Below, in pieces: positions 25,764-35,231 of a DNA stretch of 57,938 nt. Each line of letters begins with the position of its first letter. The stretch's first letter is position 1. The stretch comes from an uncultured Flavobacteriales bacterium (GTDB lineage Bacteria; Bacteroidota; Bacteroidia; Flavobacteriales; Weeksellaceae), in contig CALJKL010000066.1 in NCBI GenBank assembly GCA_937973555.1, forward strand, positions 1 to 57,938, in the 5' to 3' direction. The position numbers and the translations under genes were made by a program. The notes under the pieces are model-generated. The model had not been told where the DNA came from. It did not search any database and was given only the letters and a program-made list of their open reading frames with translations.

Positions 25764-27893
25764 TTATAGATTGTTCAAGATAAAATCTGTCATCTTTTGA
25801 TATAACTGTGGTCTTGTCATTCCACCATAGATACCATGGTTTTTATCTGGATATGCCATAAATTCAAATTGTTTTCTATTCTGAATCAATGATTCTGAAA
25901 AATCCATTGAATTTTGGAAATGAACGTTATCATCTGCCGTACCATGAATCAAAAGGAACTTTCCTTTTAACAGTTTGGTAAAGTTGATAGGAGAATTATC
26001 ATCATACCCTGCAGCATTTTCCTGAGGCGTCTGCAAGAATCTTTCGGTATAGATGCTGTCATAATACCTCCAGTTGGTCACCGGAGCTACCGCGATACCC
26101 GCTTTGAAAACATCTGCCCCTTTGGTCATTGCCAAACTCGCCATATATCCTCCAAAACTCCATCCGAAGATACCGATTCTAGATTTGTCGATATAGCTTT
26201 GAGTGCCCAACCATTTTGCAGCAGCAATTTGGTCTTCTATCTCATATTTACCTAGGTTTTTGTAGGTCACTTTTTTGAATTTCGTGCCCTTGTATCCCGT
26301 ACCTCTACCATCTACACATGCTACTACATATCCTTTTTGAGCCAACATTTCAAACCAAACACCGTTTCCACCATCCCACGCATTGGATACTTGCTGAGAT
26401 CCCGGACCAGAATATTGGAACATAAAAAGAGGATATTTTTTATTTGGGTCAAAGTTTTTAGGCTTAATGATATATGCATTCATTTGGTCACCCACCTCAT
26501 TCGGAATAGTGATGAATTCTCTGGCTACCCAGTTGTCTTTTTTCAACTTATCTAGTAACTCATTGTTGTTTTGAAGTTCTTTCAAAGATTTACCATTTCC
26601 GTCTTTTAAAGTATAAGTATTTGGTTTTTGAGCCGAAGAACTGGTTTCGATAAAATATTGGAAATTTTTGCTGAAATCTGCTTTATTGTTTCCATCTGCT
26701 TGAGAAAGCAACTGCATTTTACCATTGTCAATATTCACTTTTGAAACTACCTTATTAATACTTCCTTTTTCAGTGGTCTGAAGGTAAACCTCTTTAGTCT
26801 TTGGGTTAAATCCATAGTAATCGGTAATTTCCCAGTTGCCTTTGGTTATCGGTTTTTTAAGATTACCTTTGGCATCATACCAATATAGATGACGGAATCC
26901 GCTCTTCTCTGAAGCCCAAAGGAAAGAATTGTCTTCTAAGAATTCTAAAGTTAGGTTATCGGTATCAATCCATGCGCTGTCTGATTCTGAAAACAATTTA
27001 GAAACACTACCCGTAGCCGTATTAACTTTTAAAATATCTACTTTGTTTTGATGTCTGTTGCTGGTGGCAAGAGCTACCTCATCATTTTTAGCAGTACTGA
27101 AAACCTGAGGAATATAATAATTCTCAAAAGCTGATAAATCTAAGTTTAAAGTTTTTCCCGAAGCCAATTGATACAAATGAGCCGAAACGGTAGAGTTCAC
27201 CTCCCCTGCTTTTGGATATTTATACGTCATCAACTTTGGATATAAGTTTTTGCCATAGATAGGAATATTGATTTCCGGCACTTTGCTTTCATCAGATTTT
27301 ACGAAGATAAGTGCATCACTTCCTTTGCTCCATTGGTAGAAATCTGCATGCCCGAATTCTTCTTCATATACCCAGTCTCCAAGACCGTTAAGAATAGAAT
27401 TTTTCTTACCGTCAGTAGTAATCTGTGTTATTTTTCCTGAATACAAATCCTGATAAAAAAGATTATTGTCTACAATGAAGGCCACTTTGCTACCATCCGG
27501 AGAAAATTTAGGCTCCTGAACGAAATTACCATTATTCAGGCTTACGGTTTTACCGGATTGTAAATCTTTAACATCAAATTTCCCTAGAAAAGAGTGTCTG
27601 TAGATAGGTTCAGAATCTTTCTGAAGCAATATTTTAGACTCATCTGCTGAAAAAGTATAGCTTTCAAAACTTCCTTCTACCAGAGTTCCCACTTTTTGGG
27701 TAGTTTTATAGGAGTATTTTACAATGCCTTCTCTTTCAATCACGGCATAGTTTTCACCATCCTTAAGGGAAGCAATACCTGCAATACCTTTTCCTCGGTA
27801 ATACCCAGAATAGATTTTATCCAAAGTAATTTCCTGTGCATTGGCTAATTGTACCATTGCCAGAAAACCCAATGCTAAAAATAATTTCTTCAT
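25764..27893 (-). CDS. S9 family prolyl dipeptidyl peptidase (DPP IV-like)
   Basis: The 709-residue protein has a signal peptide (cleavage near NAQ), a DPP IV N-terminal beta-propeller (about 30-470) with the DWVYEEEFG substrate-anchoring Glu pair, and an alpha/beta-hydrolase domain with GWSFGG (Ser579), an Asp in GTADDNVHF (654/655) and His686 in KNHGIYGG. It would release Xaa-Pro dipeptides in the periplasm. The three peptide permeases 0.5-7.5 kb away could import such products; that link is inference. It has its own promoter and terminator. Confidence 0.95.
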   Translation of the reverse strand: MKKLFLALGFLAMVQLANAQEITLDKIYSGYYRGKGIAGIASLKDGENYAVIEREGIVKYSYKTTQKVGTLVEGSFESYTFSADESKILLQKDSEPIYRHSFLGKFDVKDLQSGKTVSLNNGNFVQEPKFSPDGSKVAFIVDNNLFYQDLYSGKITQITTDGKKNSILNGLGDWVYEEEFGHADFYQWSKGSDALIFVKSDESKVPEINIPIYGKNLYPKLMTYKYPKAGEVNSTVSAHLYQLASGKTLNLDLSAFENYYIPQVFSTAKNDEVALATSNRHQNKVDILKVNTATGSVSKLFSESDSAWIDTDNLTLEFLEDNSFLWASEKSGFRHLYWYDAKGNLKKPITKGNWEITDYYGFNPKTKEVYLQTTEKGSINKVVSKVNIDNGKMQLLSQADGNNKADFSKNFQYFIETSSSAQKPNTYTLKDGNGKSLKELQNNNELLDKLKKDNWVAREFITIPNEVGDQMNAYIIKPKNFDPNKKYPLFMFQYSGPGSQQVSNAWDGGNGVWFEMLAQKGYVVACVDGRGTGYKGTKFKKVTYKNLGKYEIEDQIAAAKWLGTQSYIDKSRIGIFGWSFGGYMASLAMTKGADVFKAGIAVAPVTNWRYYDSIYTERFLQTPQENAAGYDDNSPINFTKLLKGKFLLIHGTADDNVHFQNSMDFSESLIQNRKQFEFMAYPDKNHGIYGGMTRPQLYQKMTDFILNNL

Positions 27894-27927
27894 TATGATA
27901 TATTTAAAATTTCAGTTTTATTTGTTT

Positions 27928-27935
27928 CAAATTTA
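27928..27935 (-). promoter_or_regulatory. -7 box of DPP IV-like gene
   Basis: TAAATTTG on the minus strand fits TAnnTTTG, 34 bases before the start. The other bases between 27894 and 28070 are AT-rich and hold nothing else I recognise. Confidence 0.5.
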
Positions 27936-28063
27936 AAAATTATTCTGAATTAATATTCAAAATAAAACAAATGTGACGTTAGTATTTGTAAGTTTTTATA
28001 TAGAAGTGTTACAGCATTTTATATTTTATACAGAAAATAATATAATTAAGCCTTGTTTTATGA

Positions 28064-28097
28064 AAATAAAACGGGCGCTTCCAAAGGAAGCGCCCGT
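28064..28097 (-). terminator. Terminator of alpha-glucan phosphorylase gene
   Basis: A perfect 12-bp GC-rich stem (ACGGGCGCTTCC / GGAAGCGCCCGT, AAA loop on the plus strand) is followed on the minus strand by TTTTATTTT. Confidence 0.85.
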
Positions 28098-28117
28098 TTA
28101 AAATTTATCTGAGAAGA

Positions 28118-29776
28118 TTAAATATTATACATTATCTTATAATATTCATCAGCCATTCTATCGGAATTGAATTGAACTTTAACATCATCCATAGCGTTTT
28201 TCACTACTTGTCTCCATTCGTTTGGTCTGTCGTAATACATTGGTAATATTTCATTCTCCAAAATATCATATAATTTTTCGAAATCATAATTATCTTGGTC
28301 GAAAACGCTCATATGTTCATAATCTCCTTTTGGAACCACGAAAGAGTTCACCCCATGTTTTGCAAATTCAGGAATCCATCCGTCATCGGTAGATAGGTTT
28401 AGAGATCCGTTCATAGAAGCCGTCATACCAGAAGTACCAGATGCTTCTCTAGGTACTCTTGGGTTATTCAACCAGACATCAGAACCTTGTTTCAAAGACT
28501 TACTCAGTTCCAGTTCATAGCCTGTAAGTACCGCCATGTTTTTATAGTTCTTACTTTCTTCCACCAAATTATTGAAGGTAGAAATAGCTGCATAATCCAT
28601 TGGATAAGGCTTTCCTGCCCAGATTACCTGAACCGGATATTTTTTGTTTTCCAATAATCTTCTGAATCTTTCTTTATCCTGAAGCAATAAATCTGCTCTT
28701 TTATAGCCTGCAAATCTTCTTGCCCAAACCATAGTAAACACATGAGAATCAAACAGTTTACCACACTGATCTGCTACGATTTTGAAGGCCCTTTTCTTAA
28801 GGTGTTTTTTTCTGTAATCAAACTCTTCATCCTCTCTTTCTTCTCTGGCGTTGTAAAGTGGCTTATCTGCCCAATATTTGAAATCTTGTGCATTGGTGAT
28901 GGCCTTAATCTCGCAAATGTTAGGATATTTGCCCCACATTTCATTAGAAACAACCCCATGCAACTGAGAAACACCATTGGCAATTCTGGCCATTCTTAAT
29001 GCACAAAGTGAGTGATTGAACATATCATTATTTTCACCTTCAATAGCCTTCACTTCATTAAGGGTAAGCCCAGAAAAATAAGACATTTGGTGACATAGAT
29101 ATACATTGTGTTTTTCGTTACCAGCCTCTTCCGGAGTATGGGTAGTGAAAACCAATTTCTCTTTTACTTTTGCTAAATCTCCTCCATATTTTTTCAACAA
29201 ATAGAATGCTGCCGGCAAACCATGTGCTTCATTTAAATGATATACATCTCTTTCTAAATTCAATTCGTCTAATAACTTAGCACCACCTTTTCCTAAAAGG
29301 ATATATTGCGCTATTTTGGTAGATTCGTTAGCATCATATAATCTGTGACAGATGGTCTTAGAAATATGATCATTTTCCGGGCAATCTGTAGACAACAAGA
29401 AGATAGGTGCTGTTTTGAAAGTTTCTGGATTTAAATACCAAACTTTAACCCAAACCGGTGCATCATGAATATCTATTTGGAATTTAATGCCTGTATCCTC
29501 CAGGAAGCTGTACATTTTTTTAGTCCAAACAGGATTTAGGGTCTGATCATGATTTCTTGCTTGGTCGTAATAACCAAATTTCCACAAAATACCAATCCCA
29601 ACAAGGTCTTGCTTCAAATTGTAAGCACTTCTCATGTGAGATCCGGCTAAAAATCCTAAACCTCCACTGTATATTTTTAATGCCTGATCAATGGCGAATT
29701 CCATCGAGAAATAGGCAACTTTCTTGCTGTAATTAGGGTTAATACCAAAAGGCATTTGATAGTTCTTAAAATCCAT
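28118..29776 (-). CDS. glgP: GT35-like alpha-glucan phosphorylase, short form, PLP lysine replaced
   Basis: The 552-residue protein belongs to the short alpha-glucan phosphorylase group: VAYFSMEFAI, GGLGFLAGSH, HLNEAHGLPA, WARRFAGYKRADLL and REASGTSGM. In phosphorylases the last motif continues with the Lys that binds pyridoxal phosphate (GM-K or NM-K); here it is GMT, Thr452 (codon ACG at 28421-28423). The rest of the site is intact, so catalysis by the standard route is doubtful. The start is ATG 29776; a longer frame would begin at a TTG that is part of the -7 box. It is transcribed alone. Confidence 0.85.
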   Translation of the reverse strand: MDFKNYQMPFGINPNYSKKVAYFSMEFAIDQALKIYSGGLGFLAGSHMRSAYNLKQDLVGIGILWKFGYYDQARNHDQTLNPVWTKKMYSFLEDTGIKFQIDIHDAPVWVKVWYLNPETFKTAPIFLLSTDCPENDHISKTICHRLYDANESTKIAQYILLGKGGAKLLDELNLERDVYHLNEAHGLPAAFYLLKKYGGDLAKVKEKLVFTTHTPEEAGNEKHNVYLCHQMSYFSGLTLNEVKAIEGENNDMFNHSLCALRMARIANGVSQLHGVVSNEMWGKYPNICEIKAITNAQDFKYWADKPLYNAREEREDEEFDYRKKHLKKRAFKIVADQCGKLFDSHVFTMVWARRFAGYKRADLLLQDKERFRRLLENKKYPVQVIWAGKPYPMDYAAISTFNNLVEESKNYKNMAVLTGYELELSKSLKQGSDVWLNNPRVPREASGTSGMTASMNGSLNLSTDDGWIPEFAKHGVNSFVVPKGDYEHMSVFDQDNYDFEKLYDILENEILPMYYDRPNEWRQVVKNAMDDVKVQFNSDRMADEYYKIMYNI

Positions 29777-29800
29777 TTTTCGTTTCTTTAAAATCAGCTG

Positions 29801-29808
29801 CAAAGGTA
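29801..29808 (-). promoter_or_regulatory. -7 box of glgP-like gene
   Basis: TACCTTTG on the minus strand fits TAnnTTTG, 24 bases before the ATG. It shows that the upstream TTG at 29803 is not the start. Confidence 0.55.
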
Positions 29809-29946
29809 TTATTTTTTTAGAAACAGAAAATAAAATCTATGTTAAGAATATAATTTTTGATAAAAATCATTAAGTTTTTAAAGATTTGTCAAATTTTTCT
29901 TCTCAAAAATTAATTTTTCATTCCTATTTTCCTAATATATTTTCAG

Positions 29947-29954
29947 TAAATTTG
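29947..29954 (+). promoter_or_regulatory. -7 box of mtaB
   Basis: TAAATTTG fits TAnnTTTG and ends 12 bases before ATG 29967, predicting a leader of about 8 bases. Confidence 0.55.
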
Positions 29955-29966
29955 CCCCTTCAAACT

Positions 29967-31316
29967 ATGGACAAATTCACTGCCAAAACCGTTGCTTTTC
30001 ACACCCTCGGCTGCAAACTCAACTTTGCAGAAACTTCTACTATTGCAAGACAATTAACCGGAGCAGGGTATCAGAAAGTTAGTTTTGATGAACCTGCAAA
30101 AGTGTACGTCATCAATACCTGTTCTGTAACCGAAAATGCAGACCGCGAATGCAAAATGCATGTAAAACGCGCCATGAAAGCCAATCCTGATGGCTTGGTA
30201 GTCATAGTTGGATGCTATGCCCAACTGAAACCCGAAGAGATTTCTGCCATGGAAGGAGTAGATTTGGTTTTGGGAGCCAAAGAAAAGTTCAATATTTTGA
30301 GTTATCTCGAAGATTTGCAGAAGTCTGAAACCCATGCAGAAGTGCATTCTTGCGAAATAGAAGAGGCTGATTTCTTCATCGGAAGTTATTCCATTGGAGA
30401 TAGAACCCGAGCTTTCCTAAAAGTTCAGGACGGATGCGACTACAAATGCACCTATTGTACCATTCCTTTGGCAAGAGGAATTTCTAGAAGTGACACAGTA
30501 GAAAACGTCATTAAAAACGCCAAAGAAATTGCCACAAAAGACATCAAAGAAATTGTATTGACAGGTGTTAACATTGGCGATTACGGAAAAGGAGAGTTTG
30601 GCAATAAAAAACATGAGCATACATTTCTTGATCTCGTTAAAGAACTCAATAAAGTAGAAGGCATAGAAAGGATAAGAATTTCTTCTATTGAGCCTAATCT
30701 TTTAAAAGATGAAACCATAGAATTGGTGGCAGAAAGCAAGAGTTTTGTGCCGCATTTCCATATTCCATTGCAAAGTGGAAGCGACGATTTGCTCAAAAAA
30801 ATGAAGCGTCGCTACCTTACCCAACTCTACAAAGACCGTGTGGCCAAAATAAGAGAAGTGATGCCGGATGCAGCCATTGGCGTAGACGTTATTGTAGGCT
30901 TCCCGGGGGAAACAGATGAGAAGTTTCTAGAAACGTATAACTTCCTGAATGAACTGCCTATCTCTTACCTCCATGTCTTCACCTATTCTGAAAGAGAAAA
31001 CACCGAAGCTGCCGAGATGGAGGGCGTAGTGCCTGTTTCTGAAAGAAAAAAACGCAACAAAATGCTGCGTATTCTTTCAGAGAAGAAAAAAATGGCTTTT
31101 TACCAAACTCAATTGGGAAAAACATTACCCGTTCTTTGGGAACATGAAGAAAAAGACGGCAAGATGTATGGCTTTACGGAAAATTACGTCCGCGTTCAAA
31201 AACCTTTTGATGCCTCATCTATTAACCAAATAGAATTGGTAAAACTCGAAAAGATAGAAGCAGATGGTACGGTATCTATCTCTCCTGTTTTTGAAGAATT
31301 CTTGGCGAAGGTTTAA
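29967..31316 (+). CDS. mtaB: tRNA t6A37 methylthiotransferase MtaB
   Basis: The 449-residue radical-SAM enzyme converts t6A37 to ms2t6A37 in tRNA. The N-terminal UPF0004 domain carries Cys16, Cys52 and Cys83. The radical-SAM CxxxCxxC is C157, C161, C164 (DGCDYKCTYC), and a TRAM-like domain ends the protein. The ATG at 29967 (MDKFTAKTVAFHTLGCKLNF) fits the family; an upstream in-frame TTG at 29886 would lie before the promoter box at 29947. The stop overlaps the convergent DUF1684 stop by 4 bases. Confidence 0.95.
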   Translation: MDKFTAKTVAFHTLGCKLNFAETSTIARQLTGAGYQKVSFDEPAKVYVINTCSVTENADRECKMHVKRAMKANPDGLVVIVGCYAQLKPEEISAMEGVDLVLGAKEKFNILSYLEDLQKSETHAEVHSCEIEEADFFIGSYSIGDRTRAFLKVQDGCDYKCTYCTIPLARGISRSDTVENVIKNAKEIATKDIKEIVLTGVNIGDYGKGEFGNKKHEHTFLDLVKELNKVEGIERIRISSIEPNLLKDETIELVAESKSFVPHFHIPLQSGSDDLLKKMKRRYLTQLYKDRVAKIREVMPDAAIGVDVIVGFPGETDEKFLETYNFLNELPISYLHVFTYSERENTEAAEMEGVVPVSERKKRNKMLRILSEKKKMAFYQTQLGKTLPVLWEHEEKDGKMYGFTENYVRVQKPFDASSINQIELVKLEKIEADGTVSISPVFEEFLAKV

Positions 31317-31987
31317 TGTTCAAACCAAATATCCTCGTACTTCACGCCGGCTTCAATTTTTATAGGCAACCAGTTTTCTTTGGAAACCACGGGGCAATTG
31401 TAATCAAAGGCATTATAGGCACAATACGGATGATAGGCTTTGTTAAAGTCTAAATAAATTTCATCTTTTTCTGGAATCCTTAAGTCCATATATCTTCCGC
31501 CCCCATAGGTTTCCTTTCCATTCGTTAAATCTTTAAAAGGCAAGAAAAGATAGTCTTTGTATTCTGGTTTTTCTATGAGCGCCAAACTTTGGTAAACCGT
31601 CAAAACCCGTGTTTTTCCTTTCAGCTTGAAATAAAGCTTTCCGTATTCTCTGTATTTTTTGGTCTTTCCTGAAGAAGTAGGAATTTCGAATGGTTCGGTT
31701 TTTTCTGTTTTCACCAATTTTGCAATTACCACATACTGAAAATCGCTCGGGAAGAAAGGATGTTCTTTAAATTTCTTTAAGTTTTCACCTCTCAAAGGTG
31801 ATTCTTTCGGGTTGCGGTATTCTTCGTTGAGTTCTTTCTGAAATTTCTTAATCTCTAAGTTTTCCTGTAAATGCTTTGATGAAACCTCCGCCGGAAATTT
31901 TTTTCTAGCTTTTTCAGGCATAGTTTTTAATTCCTGACCGAATATAAATCCGGAAAATAAAACGAGAACTGCTATACACTTTTTCAT
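31313..31987 (-). CDS. DUF1684 family secreted protein
   Basis: The 224-residue protein has a signal peptide (MKKCIAVLVLFSGFIFGQ) and the DUF1684 pattern in the C-terminal half: GGGRYMDLRIP, DFNKAYHPYCAYNAFDYNCPVVSKENWLPIKIEAG. The conserved Tyr/Cys/Asn cluster (HPYCAYN) suggests a binding or active site, but no activity is established. It lies 4 bases after the 128-aa unknown and is likely cotranscribed with it. Confidence 0.85.
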   Translation of the reverse strand: MKKCIAVLVLFSGFIFGQELKTMPEKARKKFPAEVSSKHLQENLEIKKFQKELNEEYRNPKESPLRGENLKKFKEHPFFPSDFQYVVIAKLVKTEKTEPFEIPTSSGKTKKYREYGKLYFKLKGKTRVLTVYQSLALIEKPEYKDYLFLPFKDLTNGKETYGGGRYMDLRIPEKDEIYLDFNKAYHPYCAYNAFDYNCPVVSKENWLPIKIEAGVKYEDIWFEH

Positions 31988-31991
31988 TTCA

Positions 31992-32378
31992 TTACAATTT
32001 TATTGTATAAACATCGCTATCATTGCGTTCTATATCGGACACCAAAAAGCCACCTTCTTGAGGTATTTCTTCCACAAAATCGAAAATTTTGCAATCTTTA
32101 GGCAATCCCGAAAACACCAATGTAAACTGATATTCCTTCACTGGCGGCACTTCTGTCCAATAAGGAAACATAGAAATATTTTCCCAAAACAGCAGTTGAC
32201 TCCTAAATCCCGTAAACTTATCCACCAAAAATGTACTTTGCCAAATCCTCACCAGATTTCCCATCATGTAATCATTCGGAAAAAGACAATGCACAATGAC
32301 CTGCTTTTCTTCTTCGAATTTTTCTTGAAGGCTGGCTATAATTTCCGGAGCTATTTTAGGCTTAATAATTGTGGGCAT
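31992..32378 (-). CDS. Conserved-looking protein of unknown function (128 aa)
   Basis: I do not recognise this family. The protein has no signal peptide or membrane helix. It is rich in aromatic residues (LVRIWQSTFLVDKFTGFRSQ, ENISMFPYW) and ends with a beta-type stretch (GGFLVSDIERNDSDVYTIKL). The codon use and spacing (4 bases to the DUF1684 gene) support a real gene. The upstream 86 bases hold the pnp terminator but no TAnnTTTG box. Confidence 0.65.
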   Translation of the reverse strand: MPTIIKPKIAPEIIASLQEKFEEEKQVIVHCLFPNDYMMGNLVRIWQSTFLVDKFTGFRSQLLFWENISMFPYWTEVPPVKEYQFTLVFSGLPKDCKIFDFVEEIPQEGGFLVSDIERNDSDVYTIKL

Positions 32379-32430
32379 AATAAGTTTTAAAGTTCTAAAT
32401 TAATTAAATTTTTGAAAATAAACTTCATAA

Positions 32431-32462
32431 AAAAAAACCACCGGAAAATCGGTGGTTTTTAC
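32431..32462 (-). terminator. pnp terminator
   Basis: Stem AACCACCG / CGGTGGTT with a 6-base loop. The minus-strand side runs into TTTTTTT. Ts also follow on the plus side, so it may work both ways. Confidence 0.8.
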
Positions 32463-32464
32463 TT

Positions 32465-34642
32465 TTATGCTTGTTCTGTCGGCTGTTCGCCTTCAGAAGC
32501 GCCTTCTGGTCTTGGTTTGCCTTCCGGTCTTGGAGGTCTTGGTAAAAGAACTTTTCTAGAAAGTCTCATTTTTTTACGGTCATCGTAACCCATAAATTTC
32601 ACCTCTACCTCATCTCCTTCGGCATAAGGAACTTTGTCTAGTCTCTTCCACTCTATTTCAGAAATATGAAGAAGACCTTCAGTCCCTTTAGCAATCGCTA
32701 CAAAAGCTCCAAAATCCATTACTTTCACTACTTTACCTTTGTAGACTTCTCCTACCGTAGGTACGAAAGTAATTTCTTTGATTCTTGCAATCGCATCGTT
32801 GATTTTCTCACGGTCTGTACCTGCGATTTCAATTCTACCGATTTCGCCAATTTCTTCAATTGCAATTACGGTATCGGTATCTTTTTGCATTTGCTGAATC
32901 ACTTTTCCTCCAGGTCCTATTACAGCACCAATGAAGTCTTTAGAAATCTCTAACACTTCCATTTTCGGAGCGTGAGGCTTCACATCTGCTCTTGGCTTAT
33001 CAATAGTTTTCAAGATTTCACCTAAAATATGCAATCTTCCTTCTCTTGCTTGGTTAAGGGCAGTTTCCATGATATCCATGGTTAATCCCTGGATTTTGAT
33101 ATCCATTTGGCAAGCGGTAATACCGTCTGCAGAACCCGTTACTTTGAAGTCCATATCTCCTAAGTGGTCTTCGTCTCCTAGGATATCAGACAACACGGTA
33201 AATTTTCCTGATTTAGGATCGGTAATCAATCCCATTGCAATCCCAGAAACCGGTTTGGTAATCTGCACCCCTGCATCCATCAATGCCAAAGTTCCGGCAC
33301 ATACGGTAGCCATAGAAGAAGAACCATTGGATTCTAAAATATCTGATACTACACGGATGGTGTAAGGATTTTCTGCAGGAATCATTCCGGCTAAAGCTCT
33401 TTGAGCCAAGTTACCATGGCCTACCTCTCTTCTAGAAGTACCTCTTAAAGGTCTTGCTTCTCCTGTAGAGAATGGTGGGAAATTATAATGTAAGAAGAAT
33501 TTTTCGTCATAATTGATGGCTACTGAATCTACCATGTTGGCATCTTTTACAGAACCTAAAGTTACCGCAGTCAAAGACTGAGTTTCTCCTCTGGTAAATA
33601 CTGCAGAACCATGAGCTCCCGGCAAATAATCAATTTCTGACCAAATAGGACGGATCGTTTTAGGATCTCTACCGTCTAATCTGATGCCTTCATTAAGGAT
33701 CATCTGTCTCATGGCTTCTTTTTCTACATCATGGTAGTACACTTTCGCGAAAGGCTCTACCTCTGCTCTTTCTTCTTCTGAATACTGAGAAAGGAATTCT
33801 TCTAATACAGCCGCAAATTTCTCGTGTCTTTCTTCTTTTGCTGAAGGCACTTTTGCTACGTTATATACTTTATCATAACACTCTGCCCACACTTTTTCTC
33901 TAATCTCTTCATTGTGGGTTTCGTGACTGTATTCTCTTTTGGTTTGGGATGCAGGAATTCTTGCAGCCAATCTTTCTTGTGCTTCAATCTGAACTTTAAT
34001 TTCTTCATGAGCATATTTGATGGCTTCTAGCATTTCGGCTTCAGAAATTTCTTTCATCTCCCCTTCTACCATTACAATAGAGTCTTTGGTAGCCCCTACC
34101 ATAATATCTAAATCTGCTTTTTTAAGATTTTCGATGCTTGGGTTTACAGAAAGTTGTCCGTCTATTCTTACTACTCTTACTTCAGACATTGGCCCATTGA
34201 AAGGGATATCTGTAATAGCGATAGCTGCTGAAGCTGCTAAACCCGCCAATGCTTCTGGCATTACTTCTTTGTCATAAGAAATTAGGGAAATCATTACCTG
34301 AACTTCTGCATGGAAATCATCTGGGAATAACGGACGAAGTACACGGTCTACCAATCTCATGGTTAATACCTCATCGTCTGAAGGTTTGGTTTCTCTTCTA
34401 AAGAAATTTCCTGGGATTTTACCACCTGCGTAGAATTTTTCTCTATAATCTACTGTTAAAGGCAAGAAATCTACCCCTGGGTTAGCATCCTTGTTGGCTA
34501 CTACTGTTGCCAATAACATGGTACCACCACATTTTACTACTACAGAACCGTTAGCCTGCTTAGCCAAACGACCTGTTTCTATGGAGACTTCTCTCCCGTC
34601 TTTTAATTGAAATTTTTCAATAATTGCTGCTGGAGCATTCAT
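32465..34642 (-). CDS. pnp: Polyribonucleotide nucleotidyltransferase
   Basis: The 725-residue PNPase degrades RNA from 3' to 5' by phosphorolysis. Two RNase PH domains (about 10-235 and 320-545; GGKIPGNFFRRE, FPPFSTGEARP) flank a helical domain, then KH (VIGPGGKVIQQMQ, about 565-620) and S1 (GEVYKGKVVKVMDFGAFV, about 630-700) domains and a Pro/Glu-rich tail. The start MNAPAAIIEKF at 34642 fits the family better than an in-frame GTG at 34663. It lies downstream of rpsO, a widespread pairing, but a terminator and its own promoter separate them. Confidence 0.97.
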   Translation of the reverse strand: MNAPAAIIEKFQLKDGREVSIETGRLAKQANGSVVVKCGGTMLLATVVANKDANPGVDFLPLTVDYREKFYAGGKIPGNFFRRETKPSDDEVLTMRLVDRVLRPLFPDDFHAEVQVMISLISYDKEVMPEALAGLAASAAIAITDIPFNGPMSEVRVVRIDGQLSVNPSIENLKKADLDIMVGATKDSIVMVEGEMKEISEAEMLEAIKYAHEEIKVQIEAQERLAARIPASQTKREYSHETHNEEIREKVWAECYDKVYNVAKVPSAKEERHEKFAAVLEEFLSQYSEEERAEVEPFAKVYYHDVEKEAMRQMILNEGIRLDGRDPKTIRPIWSEIDYLPGAHGSAVFTRGETQSLTAVTLGSVKDANMVDSVAINYDEKFFLHYNFPPFSTGEARPLRGTSRREVGHGNLAQRALAGMIPAENPYTIRVVSDILESNGSSSMATVCAGTLALMDAGVQITKPVSGIAMGLITDPKSGKFTVLSDILGDEDHLGDMDFKVTGSADGITACQMDIKIQGLTMDIMETALNQAREGRLHILGEILKTIDKPRADVKPHAPKMEVLEISKDFIGAVIGPGGKVIQQMQKDTDTVIAIEEIGEIGRIEIAGTDREKINDAIARIKEITFVPTVGEVYKGKVVKVMDFGAFVAIAKGTEGLLHISEIEWKRLDKVPYAEGDEVEVKFMGYDDRKKMRLSRKVLLPRPPRPEGKPRPEGASEGEQPTEQA

Positions 34643-34709
34643 AAAATTTACTGTCTTGTGCACCCCGTATTGAGTGCGTTACTATTTAAACTCTTTAAAT
34701 TTTCGAGGG

Positions 34710-34717
34710 CAAAGATA
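34710..34717 (-). promoter_or_regulatory. -7 box of pnp
   Basis: TATCTTTG on the minus strand fits TAnnTTTG, 67 bases before the pnp start, giving a leader of about 63 bases in which autoregulation could act. Confidence 0.55.
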
Positions 34718-34733
34718 CGGAATTAAAAATTAC

Positions 34734-34761
34734 AAAAAAAGCAACCCCAAAATGGAGTTGC
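34734..34761 (-). terminator. rpsO terminator
   Basis: On the minus strand GCAACTCC, loop ATTTT and GGGGTTGC (one G-U) are followed by seven Ts, 24 bases past the rpsO stop. Confidence 0.8.
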
Positions 34762-34785
34762 TTTGTAGATTTTTGTAGTATCTGA

Positions 34786-35055
34786 TTATTTTCTGATTCC
34801 TAGTTCAGCAATAATTGCTCTGTAACGAGAAATTTCTGTTTTCTTAAGATAATCTAACAATCTTTTTCTTTTACCTACCAATTTCACTAGAGATTTTTCT
34901 GTAGCATAATCTTTGTGATTCGACTTCAAATGTCCTGATAAGTGATTGATTCTGAAGGTAAAAAGTGCAATTTGTCCTTCTGCACTACCTGTATCTTGCG
35001 CATTTTTTCCGTGTTTAGCGAAGATCTCTGATTTTTTTTCTGATGTTAAGTACAT
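34786..35055 (-). CDS. rpsO: 30S ribosomal protein S15
   Basis: The 89-residue protein binds 16S rRNA in the platform of the small subunit. The family pattern is complete: GSAEGQIALFTFRINHLSGHLK, KDYATEKSLVKLVGKRKRLLDYL and RYRAIIAELGIRK. It has its own promoter box and terminator and precedes pnp on the same strand. Confidence 0.98.
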   Translation of the reverse strand: MYLTSEKKSEIFAKHGKNAQDTGSAEGQIALFTFRINHLSGHLKSNHKDYATEKSLVKLVGKRKRLLDYLKKTEISRYRAIIAELGIRK

Positions 35056-35091
35056 GCCAATATTATTTAATGATTATTATGTAACGAGCTG

Positions 35092-35099
35092 CAAAAGTA
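35092..35099 (-). promoter_or_regulatory. -7 box of rpsO
   Basis: TACTTTTG on the minus strand fits TAnnTTTG, 36 bases before the rpsO start. Confidence 0.55.
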
Positions 35100-35208
35100 A
35101 GACTTTTTTTTGAATCTCGAAACTTTATAGACAATATTTATAGATTATCATCATGTAATTATGTTAAAATAACCTTTATTTTTATAAGCTATAGCTTCTT
35201 TTTATCTA

Positions 35209-35216
35209 TAACTTTG
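35209..35216 (+). promoter_or_regulatory. -7 box of 191-aa lipoprotein gene
   Basis: TAACTTTG fits TAnnTTTG and lies 15 bases before ATG 35232. The TTG at 35214, which opens a longer frame, is part of this box. Confidence 0.55.
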
Positions 35217-35231
35217 CATTCTACAGGAAAA

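Noticed and set aside
29886..29966. TTG start extending MtaB by 27 residues
   Set aside because: The -7 box at 29947-29954 lies inside the extension and the family begins at the ATG at 29967.
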